Positions 53,201 through 64,000 of a stretch of 64,000 bases of DNA are shown here, piece after piece. Origin of the DNA: Setaria digitata. Lineage: Eukaryota; Nematoda; Chromadorea; Rhabditida; Setariidae. Under the pieces are notes generated by a model that saw only the letters and a program-made list of their open reading frames with translations, did not search any database and had not been told where the DNA came from. The DNA is taken from contig RCAB01000006.1 in assembly GCA_003640385.1 (NCBI GenBank), positions 124,001 to 188,000 on the forward strand, read 5' to 3'. A program made the position numbers and the translations under genes. Position 1 is the first letter of the stretch; each line of letters begins with the position of its first letter.

Positions 53201-54200
53201 ACGTATCGGAATACTGAAGCTTCAAAAGTTTCAGGAATTGTGCTGTGAAAATTTCTTCATTTTCGTATTTATGTCATTCCATATCTAACTAGCCACCACG
53301 CCTTCAATCATTTCAGCACAGCAGCTGTTTACATTAACTTCTAGAATGTAAAAAATAGTTTCAAGCGGAAAAATCGAAATCCAAAAGCACAGATGCTACA
53401 TGCCGCAGAAATTTTTGTTCGCTAAAAAATGATTATTGTCAGTGTTCCTTACTGACTGGTAAAAATATATGTCTGTTGAATTATAAAGACTTGAAATTTG
53501 CGGCCCAGGCCGGAATAATTTTCTACTAAGCTTAGGTATATGGATATTTATTAAGCTTAGATTATTTTTAACAGCCTACAAACCTGATTTCTTGGAATGA
53601 CAAGAAAAACCGTTGAAAGTTGTGAAGTGGGATAAACTTTAGTTGATTTCTCTCATTTATTTATTTGCAGAGTTTTAATGATTCGAAATTTAGAGTGAAG
53701 CACGTAAATTCCTGATTCTGCTGTGACCTTCTTCCTAATAATCATGATCATTTTGGCTGTTCCATGGTGCCAGTGAGTGGGTCTGTCCTATCCACTTTTT
53801 TACTTCATGTCATTTAGTTTTCTCTTTCATTTCGCGCTAGTTTCAAAAAAGAAAAATGGTAAACTCGAATGAATGAGACAAGTCAGGAAAAGCTGCTGAA
53901 AATTCAGGATCGAAAGTCAAGTTCATATTTTATGCTGTCGATCTTTTCCTTAAGATTTTGACTTCGGTTGGTGTCATTATAATTTTCATTATAAACTCAC
54001 TTTTTTCCAGAGATGTTCAATTTGTGGCATTGGACAAATTCGGGAGTGCGGTTGATCGAGACCAGCTGGATGAGCAATATCGTGCTGACTTCGAACGCCT
54101 TCCACCTCGAATCTTGCCACTGCTGCCTTGTTCTGACTATCCTCCAAAAAGCCTTTCCAGAATTTGCCGAAAAATTTTCCTTCCGCTTGACGTTTTCTGA
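44123..54200 (+). CDS. DENND4/Crag-like DENN-domain Rab guanine-nucleotide exchange factor
   Basis: Family members (human DENND4A-C, fly Crag) activate Rab10-type GTPases in polarised secretion. Twenty-seven exons in consistent phase give 1485 aa: 44123-44284, 44386-44521, 44608-44709, 44809-44948, 45270-45497, 45619-45774, 45862-46005, 46319-46476, 46595-46831, 47029-47143, 47251-47426, 47600-47728, 47837-47973, 48170-48385, 48469-48668, 48916-49041, 49097-49291, 49371-49454, 49650-49724, 49820-49990, 50204-50309, 50667-50914, 51088-51255, 51359-51595, 51671-51931, 52087-52247, 54011-54200. Domains: MABP about 45-190, uDENN ([16 protein letters not shown] near 285), cDENN ([59 protein letters not shown]), dDENN to about 670, PPR-like helices about 745-900, and a C-terminal CPAC...CVYCEC metal-binding-type pair near 1200-1240. 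The last intron is 1.76 kb. The exon 5 donor is doubtful. Confidence 0.95.
47218..47250 (+). promoter_or_regulatory. Extreme polypyrimidine 3' splice site (29 T + ATAG)
   Basis: Intron 10 of the DENND4-like gene ends in an uninterrupted run of 29 T followed by ATAG. The phase of exon 11 confirms the acceptor. Confidence 0.8.
52248..54010 (+). other. Large last intron of the DENND4-like gene with low-complexity core
   Basis: This 1.76-kb intron is several times longer than its neighbours. At 52350-52500 it contains a dense ATTTA/TTAAT low-complexity block, and the remainder holds only short frames. Both flanking exons are needed in frame for the conserved C-terminus, so it is a genuine intron. 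Confidence 0.75.
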
Positions 54201-57200
54201 TGTATATTTTGTGTATACTTGTCCTTCAAATGGTTTTCCAGCTTCTTCCGCACAACTGATGATCGTCACTTTTTTGCATTTATTTTTAAATTAACTAATT
54301 GCTGAAAATTGGATGTTGCGGGTCAATACTAATAAAGAAAAACTGGATCTCTGTTGCATATGCTGAAGGAATGTCACGTCACGTGTCCGATCTGTTAAGG
54401 TCTCCTCTGGATTTCTAGTCCTCAGCGCACTGATCAAGTAGTATCAACAGCTAATTGACCTTAATTATATTTGAGCAAAGTAGTCATCATCTCTGGAGGT
54501 TCAGAAAACTCTTACTCTTAGCTTAGGAATTCTGACGAATTCTGGCATTGAGAGCCGGATAGGGGATTAATGTGCAGTGGTTAAATAGGTGTGACTCTGA
54601 GCAGTGCTTGTTTGATGCTGTACCCTGGTATATGCTAAGGTGTCTCTCTGGATACCTGGAACAATATTCTTTTATTAACAAGCGGGACAAACGTAACCAT
54701 TTACCTGTGAGTTCAGAGAAAGAATAAGCGAGAGATCAAGTGGTAGATTTGTAATGAACGCTAAAGTATGGGACTGTGACGGAATTTCACTGTAATTAAA
54801 TTCAGTACACTTTCGTTCTGCACAACGACAGGATTTGGAATTGAAGTATGAAGGTTTACTGATGGTTATGCAAGGAAATGGCGAGATACTATGCACATAG
54901 AATATATGTGATCCAAAAATCAGCATAACTCTCAATTTGCTTTATACTTAACACTTCGGAGGAACAAAAAAAATTGAAGAGGAACTGCAACTAACGGGAA
55001 GCGACGTCAGCTGTCGTGATAAGCAATAAGAACAATGAATGAACTTTCATCACCTTCTGTTGTCAGATCTTCTTACTTTTTGTCTCTTCCAAAACATGCT
55101 TACATTCTGAAAGAGACTTGGATTTTTACTGATATTCCAAATGTTGGATATTTTGGTTGAAAGAAGAATGCAGTCTTACTAGAATAACCTATCCCAGGAA
55201 GCATACCTTTTATACCAGTTAAGCCTTCGTAATTTCTCAAATCTCCGACTGTTATCAATATAAGCACAGACTGATAACGTATGAGTGTTTTTATCAGCAA
55301 TAAACAACTTTAAATGAAAATCTCAATAATTTATTTAATTGAACGATTGTTACAACTAAATAATCTATATTCTTTTATTTTCTTACTCTTATCAGTATTA
55401 TTATTGGCAGTTAGAAAAGGCAACACTTACAACAAAAAATCCTTTTCATTTTTTCAGACAAAAAGGAGGGAAATTTCGATTTCTGATTTGTACAATAACA
55501 GTGAAAAAAGAAGAAACGTAATTATCTCCGTCTACTACATGAGATAAAAGTGATATAAAATAACCATTTTCTTGAGTTCCACATTTTATAACCTTCAGAT
55601 TCCCAAACTAGTGCGAGAAATTCCACGATCTCGTATTGGTTGGAAACTGAAAAAGAATAATTGCTTAAAAAAATGAATTTTACTTGGAATATCCGTCTAC
55701 AACATTTCTAATCTTTCGTTCAAAAATTAAGCTAGAAGTAAATATAATATTAAATATTGTTCCTACCAAAGAACTCTACTTTATCTTGTTATTTTCCGGA
55801 AAAAGTTTTTCTCAAATAGAAAACTATTCCAATTCCTTCTCATAAACTGATTGCTACAAGGTAATAAAGATATGGTAAGCTTGATCACAGGTACGAAAAG
55901 AAAAAATCAGTCCAGTACTATCAGGGTAATATCAGTACAAAAGAAACATTGCAAAGAGAATAATTACAAAAAAATTATTTCCTGTGCATAAACTTATAAA
56001 ATAGACTTGGAGAAAAAAATCGCATACAATAAAGGATTTTCCTTGCACGCTTTGATGATTAAATCTTGCTAATGAGAATAATTGAATTCAAAGTTCCTCG
56101 ATGCTAGCAAAATTCCAAATATTTTTTTTTTCCATGTCATTCCCAAAATGACAAATGCAAAAAGTTGACGTGATTAGCATCTATTGTAGTGTGTGCTGTT
56201 TTTTTTTTCTTTTTTTTTTTTTTGGATAAGCGCATCCAGAAAAAAGACAGTAAACAGAAATTATTCATGACCTTGAGATGAAGTATCAAAATTATGTTGA
56301 TATATATGCTCATGATACGACGACTTCTGCAATTTCGGTATTGCATCTCCAAATTTCTGACTAAATTTTGAGCTAAAACAAATCTTGAAATTAAATCAGT
56401 TCCACATCCTGAATTCATTTGTTAAGAAGCAACAACTGTTTGCAAAACCGTCATTGAAAAATTCAAAACTGAGCAGTGAATATCTTCGGTGTTGAGAACT
56501 ACTGTGACTCACAAATTATAAGAAGCTGCTGTACTTTTTTCAGTTACAACTTAAACACTTCCTCGGACAAATCTGTTGTTTCCTATGGTTGCCAAGGTAA
56601 ATGAAAAATAAAGAAGGATCATGACGATTTCATGAAGTGCCGAATAAGTAACAATAACATTGAGATGATAGAATTCGTAGTTCTAAAAAATTTATTGAAA
56701 AGTGATAACAAGTGTGCTATTTGCTTACATTTTGGGCGACGCCTCAGACATTTTAATTTGTCTGTCTTCAACAGGAGTTAGATGAAGTCTCTTTGTAACT
56801 GAAGTTTTTTTTTCAGCATACTTTGGTAGTCCAGTTTTTATAACTTTTCAAAATAAAGCTGAGTAATTCTAGTTCTGTTTAATAAGTGATTTGGCTTAGC
56901 AGTTTCCTTTTTCATGTTATAAATCAAAAGGACTATTGAGTTGCCAATACAGTGCTTGTTACTTTTTAAACTTGTATTAAAAGAAGGACTTAAATTAAAT
57001 TTATCGCCGACTGAAAATTTATCTTTCTCTATAACGAGCAAGTGTCGATCATATTGTAAATAGTATTGTAGTTCTGAAATAAATCCCGAACTTACTGGTA
57101 AAATAATTTACGCCCCCTAAAGTAAATGTCTTTAAGGAAGTCAAGTATCGTTTTAATAATTGCTAAATAAGTCAAGTAAAAATTTACACTTCTAATGAAG

Positions 57201-57839
57201 TTCAAGTGATAAAACTTCCAAACGTTGGGGGTATGCTCATACTATACTAAGCCAACATTTAATCATGTTATATGTTAGCACTTTTTATGTTCACTGATGA
57301 TTCAGAGTGCACTTTTCTCGAAGAAAAGTTTTCGTTCGTGAGAACTAGGTAAATAAAGAATAAATAAGTAAAACTTCGTCATCGAGAATAGCACCTTTTC
57401 ATCAAAATATTGATGTCAGTCAAATGTATGCTGTTTCTTTATTGTAATGATTTATATTGAAAAATAGAGGTTTGTAAGGTTCAGACTAGGCATCTAGAAT
57501 GACTATGCATGCATGAAGATGGAGATAAGGGATTAGGTTTCAGTGTATCCGTGTGTGTGTCTCTGACAAGTTCAGTTTAACTAGTTAAGCTAGCTAAGTT
57601 GCTGATATCTTAACATATCTATCGCAGTATCGTTAAAATAACAGCTGCAGGAAATGCAGTAAAACCAAAAGCAAAAGAAGGGAAGAAGTGGAGACTTTTC
57701 AAATAGAAAATCCACGGATAGCTTATATTTGTTTAAAAACTCGTATACATATATACAGAGAGTGATATACATAAGCGCATACACAACGCTAATAAACAAC
57801 AAGCAAATACACGTAAAGAAAAACATTAACACACGTACC

Positions 57840-58345
57840 TCTGAACTTGATGAAACGATCTGCCCTGTTGTCAATACTTGGCTACATTTCTGCAATTGCT
57901 TTCGTCTTTGATTTGTTACCTCCTATCAATCTTTTGTATCTTTCACTTTTTGATGCTGCTTCTGAGATAAGACTGAGTGTATCCCTTCCCATACTTCTAA
58001 CTGAAAAGTATTTTACTGGTTGTAGAGCAAAAAGAAACTCTCAATCTGCAACACCAAATCGACTTAGAAAGAAATTCTTCTGAACTTCTTAGGAGGATCT
58101 TCCTTCCTGCTGTTCGTGGACCCTCTCATCTGAAACTTTTCTCCTCTTCTTTATCTTTGCATTTGATCATCAGTTTGTTCAAACTTCCAAGAACCAGAAC
58201 TATTCCATCATTCCTTCTCATGATGAGATGTGTTATAAATTTTTCAGAAGATCTGAAAAAGAAAAAAGAATTTTCAGATATAAATAACAACCAGTTACCT
58301 GAATTGTGTTCTCCCCCTTCCTTTCCCCTTGCTTCCAAATGAAAT
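57840..58345 (-). other. Exon-like block, unknown gene or pseudogene
   Basis: On the minus strand, TTTTTCAG near 58250 precedes an open stretch (SSEKFITHLIMRRNDGIVLV, continuing to a TGA near 58126). A phase-compatible donor candidate lies upstream near 58300. Further on, TTTTCAG near 58006 precedes MGRDTLSLISEAASKSERYK, and TTGCAG near 57894 precedes a short block with a GTACGT donor. The pieces do not join into one frame without stops. They may be parts of a small gene with an exon I have missed, or a decayed copy. The plus strand also shows a signal-peptide-like frame from 57850, so strand is uncertain. Confidence 0.2.
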
Positions 58346-61126
58346 CACATTTATGATTTCATTTTAAACCTCCAAAATTTTTCAATTAATTCATAACTAG
58401 CCTGCTTAATTTTTTATCCGTTTTTGACTGAATTTCAATTTTGAGTAGGAATGCCAATCGGTCTTTAAAGCGTGTTAAAGCTTTTATTAGCAAGACCTTA
58501 AATTTTTCGATGTTCCGGTAATGGCGAAAACTGGCGCTTCATATTTCTGAATGTATATATTTATATTTATATTTTACAAATTTTGCCTGCACTGTTCTCT
58601 GAGAGATGTCTCTGCCACAATATTTTTTTTTATTATTATACTGTTTACTGCTTATTTCATATAAATTTGCAAGCCTGGGTTATGTTTTAATTTTTAATCG
58701 GTATTTCATTTGCTTTATCTAAGATATCTCTCTAAATTTTTTTTTTAAATACATAATCTAAAAGTGAGCAAAACACATTCTTCTGTCTAGCAGATTAACT
58801 TTGCAAACCAATCAAGTCAGTGTTAAAAGAAAACTTATAAAAGAGAACAGGCACACGCCTCAGTAATTCCGAAATTATCCTAATTTTTTTTTAATTTTTT
58901 GATGCTTTTTTTTTGAAATCACTCTGCGGAAAAATCATTTTGGTTGAGATCCGCTTATTAAAATCAGGAAAATCAAACTCGCTGCTAACAAAATGAGCCG
59001 TATTTTGCACGAAGCTAGTTGTTCTTAATAAGTTCTTCTTCATTAGGACAAAGACAAATTTAAAAAGAAATTTTAGGTTAAAGTTATTCTTGCGTATTAC
59101 AACTTACTACTAGTATCATAAGTGCAGGAAAATTATCAATATTTTTTGATTATTGTAATCCCATATTAAAACTGGCAATTACATTTTACAAAAATATTTA
59201 AGAGAAGTGCAATATGCCCCAAGCGCCTAATTATCAGCAAGCGATTCATTTTTTTTTTTTTGCCATTGAATTAATTGCAAAACTTTTAAGCAAAACACAA
59301 TTCTAATTCGCGTAGAAAAGAAACAGCATTTGGCTAAGATTGCGGAAAAAAAGTACTGTAACATTTGAATTCCACAACTGAAATGTATCACGTAGCTAAT
59401 TTCATTAGAAAAACCTTTAACTGATAAAGTTTGAATATATGTAAAGATTAATGAAAAGTCAAGTTTTTTTTTTTTAGCTTTGATACCTTATGTTGAGAAC
59501 ATGAATTTGTCGTAAATTTAAAAGGACTTTTTCCCCTTTACTTATGACCATAAAGTTAATAGCTATTGGTTTATTTTATCCTATTTCTAATGTTCTAAAA
59601 GGCTATTGATAACAAACAATTAAGTATTAAATAAAGATATCTGTCGTAATACTGTTCGTCAGTGACAATTCCAACAATTCCTAAAAAATAGGTATTTCAT
59701 ATTTTCTATGACACATATTCTACGAAGAATTCATTTCATTGGCTGTTTCAGTTTAGCTTTAATTGCATTTTTTTTTTTATTTTTTCTTTAATTGCATTTT
59801 TTTTTTATTTATTTATTTTTTTCAGATAATAACTAGAGTAATACCAATTTGAACTTGGATTTAAATAACTTCAAAACACTACGATTAGGGTGCCATAACT
59901 GTCGGCTATTTCTTATCTTCCTGAATATTCTAGTATTAATCGTCAATATGACATTCAAGCAGTTATTTAAGTACCAACTGTTGAAACAATCTGTTAAATT
60001 TGTGAGCTGCTTATGGTGTTTGTACTTTTCACATTATTAATATTAGTTAAATAATTTATAAATAATGAAGTTTGTGCCGCTCAAGAATGATGCACAGTAC
60101 GATCATTCAGTTATAATTTTTTTTAATAAGTGGGAAATGTTTTCATCTTAATGAAGTTGGTAGCGTTGTTTTTGCTTTCTTAATGGAAATTAAATTAATT
60201 GTTGCCGATCAATTTATATTTAATTATTTCTGAATAATCATGCTACTTTCTTTCTGCATTTCTGCATCAATTATCGTAATTTATTTGGCTAGTAAAATCA
60301 CTTTCCTTTTTTCTAAAGATGCCATAATTAGTCCTAAATAATAATTTTCTTCAATCAAGTTTCTTGAAAAACGGCTTGAACATCACAAACATACCAATTT
60401 TCCATCGTCTTGTATAGTGGTAGGTTAACTCCGTTAGATTAATGAATTAATGAAAACTTTGACAATGCCTCAAAGCATCAAAAATGCGACAATTTCTTAT
60501 CCCTTGAAGAAAAAAAAACCAACCCGGAGGGATGAAATGAGGCTTATGAGCAAGTAGAAATCGACAATTTAGAAACCAATAATAATAAAATGATGTAAAA
60601 CAAGATGTAAGTGCAAAATTGTCTCATATATATATTTTTTTTTTGATCAGAAAATCTGATTTATGCAGCCTTCTGATCACTTCAATGATTTTCAAAGATT
60701 TGTGTATGATCAAATGTAACACAGCTGCATTCGCTCGATTATAAATAATCCAATTCTTATTCCCAACTCAATTTCATTTAAATAAAGCACCAATAGAAAA
60801 CAATTTATAACTTCAAAAAATAACAGGAGTAGCATTTATTTTATGAAAACCTCGAAAATATTAGTCATCACTGTTCTAGTATATTTATAAAAAATGCGTG
60901 AAAACTTTTCGACGAAAGTTGCGTTTATGACCGAGGCATACTTTTCATTTATTATAATTCATCCATTATACTTACTATATCTCTGATCTATTAGCAATAC
61001 CGCAATGAAGTTAAGTGGAAGAGACTACTGAGAATGAGAATTACCCTTCATATAGACGATTTTAAAAACGATGACATCTGAAAATCAGGCAGTGTTAATT
61101 CAAACACTGTACTAATTTTTTCCAAG

Positions 61127-61606
61127 TGAACAGTTTTAAGAAGACGGTGTTAAGGAAAATTTGTGGAAGTGTTCCATTTTTAAGTTACCTTATAAGTTTA
61201 CAAAAAGAGTGGCTTTAAAAGAGTAGAAAAGTGTTCATTATATTTAAAAAAAAGTGCTACTTTTAAAAGACATATCAACTGAATACTAAAGACAAGAAAA
61301 GCTTAGAATGCATGGAAGCTACCAAAAAATTAGATTCCTGGTATGCAGGAAGTAGGTATAATTCATACTTCAGCAATTATTTTCTAAGGTTTCTTCTTCG
61401 CAAAAAAGAAATTCAGTAATACAATAGCACAAAAGTATTTGCTAGGATATGAAGAGCTCTTGAGGAATAATAAATAAAACTAATTGTTTTGTCAGTCACG
61501 TATTTTTTCAGAACTGAGTAATTTTATGTACTCGAACACTTATTTTCACTATCCCAAATGAACAGTTTTAAGAAGAAGGTGTTAAGGAAAATATTTGAGG
61601 AAGTGT
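61127..61606. repeat. Two copies of a ~45-bp direct repeat
   Basis: TGAACAGTTTTAAGAAG, then a variable base, then GGTGTTAAGGAAAAT and a GGAAGTG tail occur at 61127-61171 and again at 61559-61606, with a few mismatches and a 2-3 bp indel. The copies are about 430 bp apart, upstream of the twitchin start. Confidence 0.85.
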
Positions 61607-62385
61607 GGAGCGGAGTGATAATGTTAAGGTATCCAATAATGTTCTGCATAGTTTCTTCTGAATTTCTTGGCTATTTTTGATTACAAATAAATATTAGGCT
61701 GATTAACGGTGATATTATTTTCATCTTGTTGCAGAACAGTGATGAAAGGAGTGGAGTGAGCAGTAATAGCAGTAAGTGAAGTGTTCGAAAATGTTCTTCA
61801 GCTTTATTTCAAAAAACGAGTTGAGCAAGAGAAGCAGAGAAGCAAAAAAAAGAGATGTGAAGGATAAGAAAAAAGGTGGATCTAACGAAGGTGTTTAGGC
61901 CAAATAGACTTATTTTTAGAGCGGAGGGTTTGTTGAACTGCAGAAGTTGCTTCACTGCTTGACAGCAAGAGACAGAAGCGTTGTTGGGGGAGATGTGTTG
62001 ATTTCCTAAAATTTTAACCTCTCGAGTTCTGAAGTCGAAACCTTTGCTATCTCTTTTTATTGTACCAGCTCGCCTCAGCTCCTTACATCCAGACGTTGTT
62101 GTTTTAATTGTAGCGAACAATTACCTGCTCGTTTACTTTAAGCTGCTGGCTACTGTGACCGAGCTGCATCACAACAGCAATTATGCGAGCCGTCCTGTAA
62201 TTTCTTTCTTTGTTTTAGGATTATACTGCAAACGAACACTATAGCACGAAAATTATTGCACGAAACCAGGAAATTTTCCTATTTCGACCAAAACAGAAGC
62301 TTGAATGTTTCTTTTTCAAGCGCTATCCGTAAACCTTTGAATCACAGAACGGATCAGAAGAAACCAAAGAAGCAGGACAAGAAGA

Positions 62386-62592
62386 ATGCCTGGCGCACCA
62401 CGTTTTACGCAAAAACCTTCCATACAGCAAACTCCGCAAGGGGATTTACTGATGGAATGTTATCTGGAAGCTGATCCACCGCCTGATATTGTATGGCATC
62501 ATGCTGGTATGCCAATTGCTGCAGGACCACGCGTTGAGCTAACCCTTACTAACTTGCAGACCAATCTCTACAAAGCGATTCTAATCATTAAG
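62386..62592 (+). CDS. unc-22: Twitchin (giant muscle Ig/FnIII kinase), first coding exon, partial
   Basis: Twitchin is a titin-like sarcomeric protein of the A-band that regulates myosin. This exon codes for 69 residues starting MPGAPRFTQKPSIQQTPQGD and continues through LLMECYLEADPPPDIVWHHA, the start of the first Ig (I-set) domain. It shows the typical Cys (strand B) and Trp (strand C) and ends in frame at a GTAATC donor. The first twenty residues and the Ig strand order match the N-terminus of nematode UNC-22 as I know it, which fixes ATG 62386 as the start. The second half of this Ig domain is not found before the window ends, so the first intron exceeds 1.4 kb. Other Ig-repeat muscle proteins are the only alternative and fit less well. 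Confidence 0.9.
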
Positions 62593-64000
62593 GTAATCAT
62601 CTACCAGTGATTGTTTTGTAAAATTAATTGAGCTGTAACTTCTTTCTATAGCCTAACTTGTTAGACATATATTTTTATTAGGTTCTGAATTCAAACATTA
62701 AGTCATTGCATACAGATATATATCTAAGTATGGCTGGAGATCCTACACTATTTATGAATTCATTTCAAAAATTTGTAAATACTAGTAAGAAAAAAATGCA
62801 ATCCACTACTACTGGCTATAAGCAATATGCTGAACGTATCCGATACAGATGTGGAAATAATGGTATTTACTATTTAATTATCTGTTTATCCCACAATTAA
62901 ACTATTTAGCAATGAATGGGGATAGGTTATTTTGCAACTGTCCCATTTAGTTCACTTCTAAAAATTAATTTCAAACAACACGAGATTCTATTCAGCCTTT
63001 TCAATCTTGAAATTAAGTCAAATTTTAAATTCTTCCTTGCGAAAATCTCAATAAAATTTTAGTCTAACTGATACTTTCATGATCAGGGATTGAATACTTT
63101 TGTTTTATCATTAATGAAGGCAATAAAATGCTCAATTAATTATGATTATAAGACGTTTGACCAATCACATTTATTTCTATACTTTATTATTTAGCCATCT
63201 TATTTTTTATATGTCTTGTCATCTATTTATTAGTTTAACACAATAAGTAGCAATCAGCTTCAGAAATTCTCCATACACCTCTCGTACGAGAGATTCCACT
63301 TGAATTTTGGAGAGCATTAGTGAAATTCTGTTTTAGTTTCTGTTTTAGTTTCTTTCTAGTCGAAAGTTAAGAAACAGAACTGCTCCGATGCATCTGATTT
63401 TTAAAATTTTCTTCTTAAAAAAAAAAAAAAAAAAAGACTAAACAGAATTCTTTGGTAAACGTTTTGCTTTATATTTAGTATTGGTGCTTAGCGATTTCCG
63501 AATATCTTTATCCGCATTTATATGAATAATTAAATACTCCCAAACATTGGATTTTAGTGGTATCCTCCAGTAACTGAACTTATCATTTATCCAAAACTCA
63601 TTAGTGATAAGTTATTTTTAATTCTGAAACACCGAATAAACAAGTTTTTTAAACTACAAAAAAGAATTGGCAATAAAAAATAAAATTCTCAGATTTACAT
63701 CCAAAGATTTTTGAAACTCTTCATTATTAGTACAATGAAAACTAAAACAGTTTATCAAGAAAATTAGATTTCAGGAAAATCACGAATTAAAATTAAAGGA
63801 AAATATTAGTCACTAAGCCTAAAAAGAAAGTTAATTGTAACCTTATATGGTAAAAATAAGGGCTTCATCAAGCAAGAAATTTTGAAAATTTATGTTCATT
63901 TAATGTGAATCAAATAGTTATTAGCACAATAATCGAGATGCTAATATTCATGAAAATATCATTTAAACTTTTGCCAGTGTTCCTTGGCATGTCTATTACC
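62593..64000 (+). other. Start of the first twitchin intron
   Basis: No exon completing the first Ig domain was found in this AT-rich stretch. A short open frame at 62706-62898 does not match Ig sequence. A 5' regulatory or alternative-promoter role of such a long first intron is possible but not shown. Confidence 0.6.

Larger units (their letters stand above)
54201..62385. other. Gene-poor stretch upstream of twitchin
   Basis: About 8 kb has no firmly supported gene. A block with exon-like pieces on the minus strand lies at 57.8-58.35 kb. Long A/T tracts occur at 56200-56225, 58617-58640 and 59767-59820. A 45-bp sequence is duplicated at 61127-61171 and 61559-61606. A small exon-like piece at 61735-61771 (acceptor TTGCAG, donor GTAAGT) may be a 5' exon of the twitchin transcript. 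Confidence 0.5.

Noticed and set aside
57850..58083. Secreted peptide gene on + (MKRSALLSILGYISAIAFVF start)
   Set aside because: The hydrophobic start is common in T-rich frames; no homologue is recognised and the opposite strand shows stronger splice signals.
62706..62898. Second twitchin exon
   Set aside because: The translation lacks the Asp-x-Gly-x-Tyr-x-Cys pattern needed to finish the Ig domain and has no matching acceptor phase.

Overview
The window is AT-rich (roughly two thirds A+T by eye) eukaryotic DNA. Its genes are split into many short exons (about 40-320 nt) by GT-AG introns mostly 50-400 nt long, and intron 3' ends have the T-rich TTTCAG form typical of nematodes. The recognisable proteins (RAP-1, CAP-1, the twitchin/UNC-22 N-terminus, a HES-type repressor, a DENND4/Crag protein) all have close Caenorhabditis relatives, so the source is a nematode. 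The base composition and intron sizes suggest a clade III (spirurid or filarial) species, but that is inference. No bacterial, viral or organellar segment, rRNA, tRNA or CRISPR array was recognised.

Layout, left to right. A possible exon end at 1-73 and a small heat shock protein gene at 2.4-3.9 kb lie on the + strand. A 26-exon class C GPCR occupies 7.2-16.0 kb on the - strand. Its exon phases are consistent from signal peptide to stop, and it appears to carry two tandem Venus-flytrap ectodomains before the seven-helix domain. At 17.6-18.3 kb on + there is a three-exon chain of unknown function. The region 18.3-24.9 kb is essentially empty and holds AT-rich hairpins. A bHLH-Orange (hairy/E(spl)) repressor ending in WRPF lies at 24.9-28.0 kb on -, with a small unknown gene diverging from it at about 28.2-28.7 kb. 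At 29.6-30.3 kb there is a broken or oddly spliced coding stretch. Then follow rap-1 (33.6-35.1 kb, -), a MITE-like hairpin at 35.8-36.0 kb, cap-1 (38.6-41.2 kb, -) and a 139-residue single-pass membrane protein of unknown function (43.0-43.6 kb, -). Diverging from that, a 27-exon DENND4/Crag-like gene occupies 44.1-54.2 kb on +. About 8 kb of sparse sequence comes before the first coding exon of twitchin (unc-22) at 62.4 kb; the rest of that gene lies beyond the window.

The genes form no pathway cluster. rap-1, cap-1, DENND4 and unc-22 are housekeeping, cytoskeletal or muscle genes, while the class C receptor and the HES repressor are signalling and developmental genes. Exon boundaries were inferred by hand from reading frame, splice dinucleotides and family conservation. 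Complete phase consistency across 26 (GPCR), 27 (DENND4), 7 (cap-1), 6 (HES) and 5 (rap-1) exons is the main support. UTRs and trans-splice sites were not resolved.
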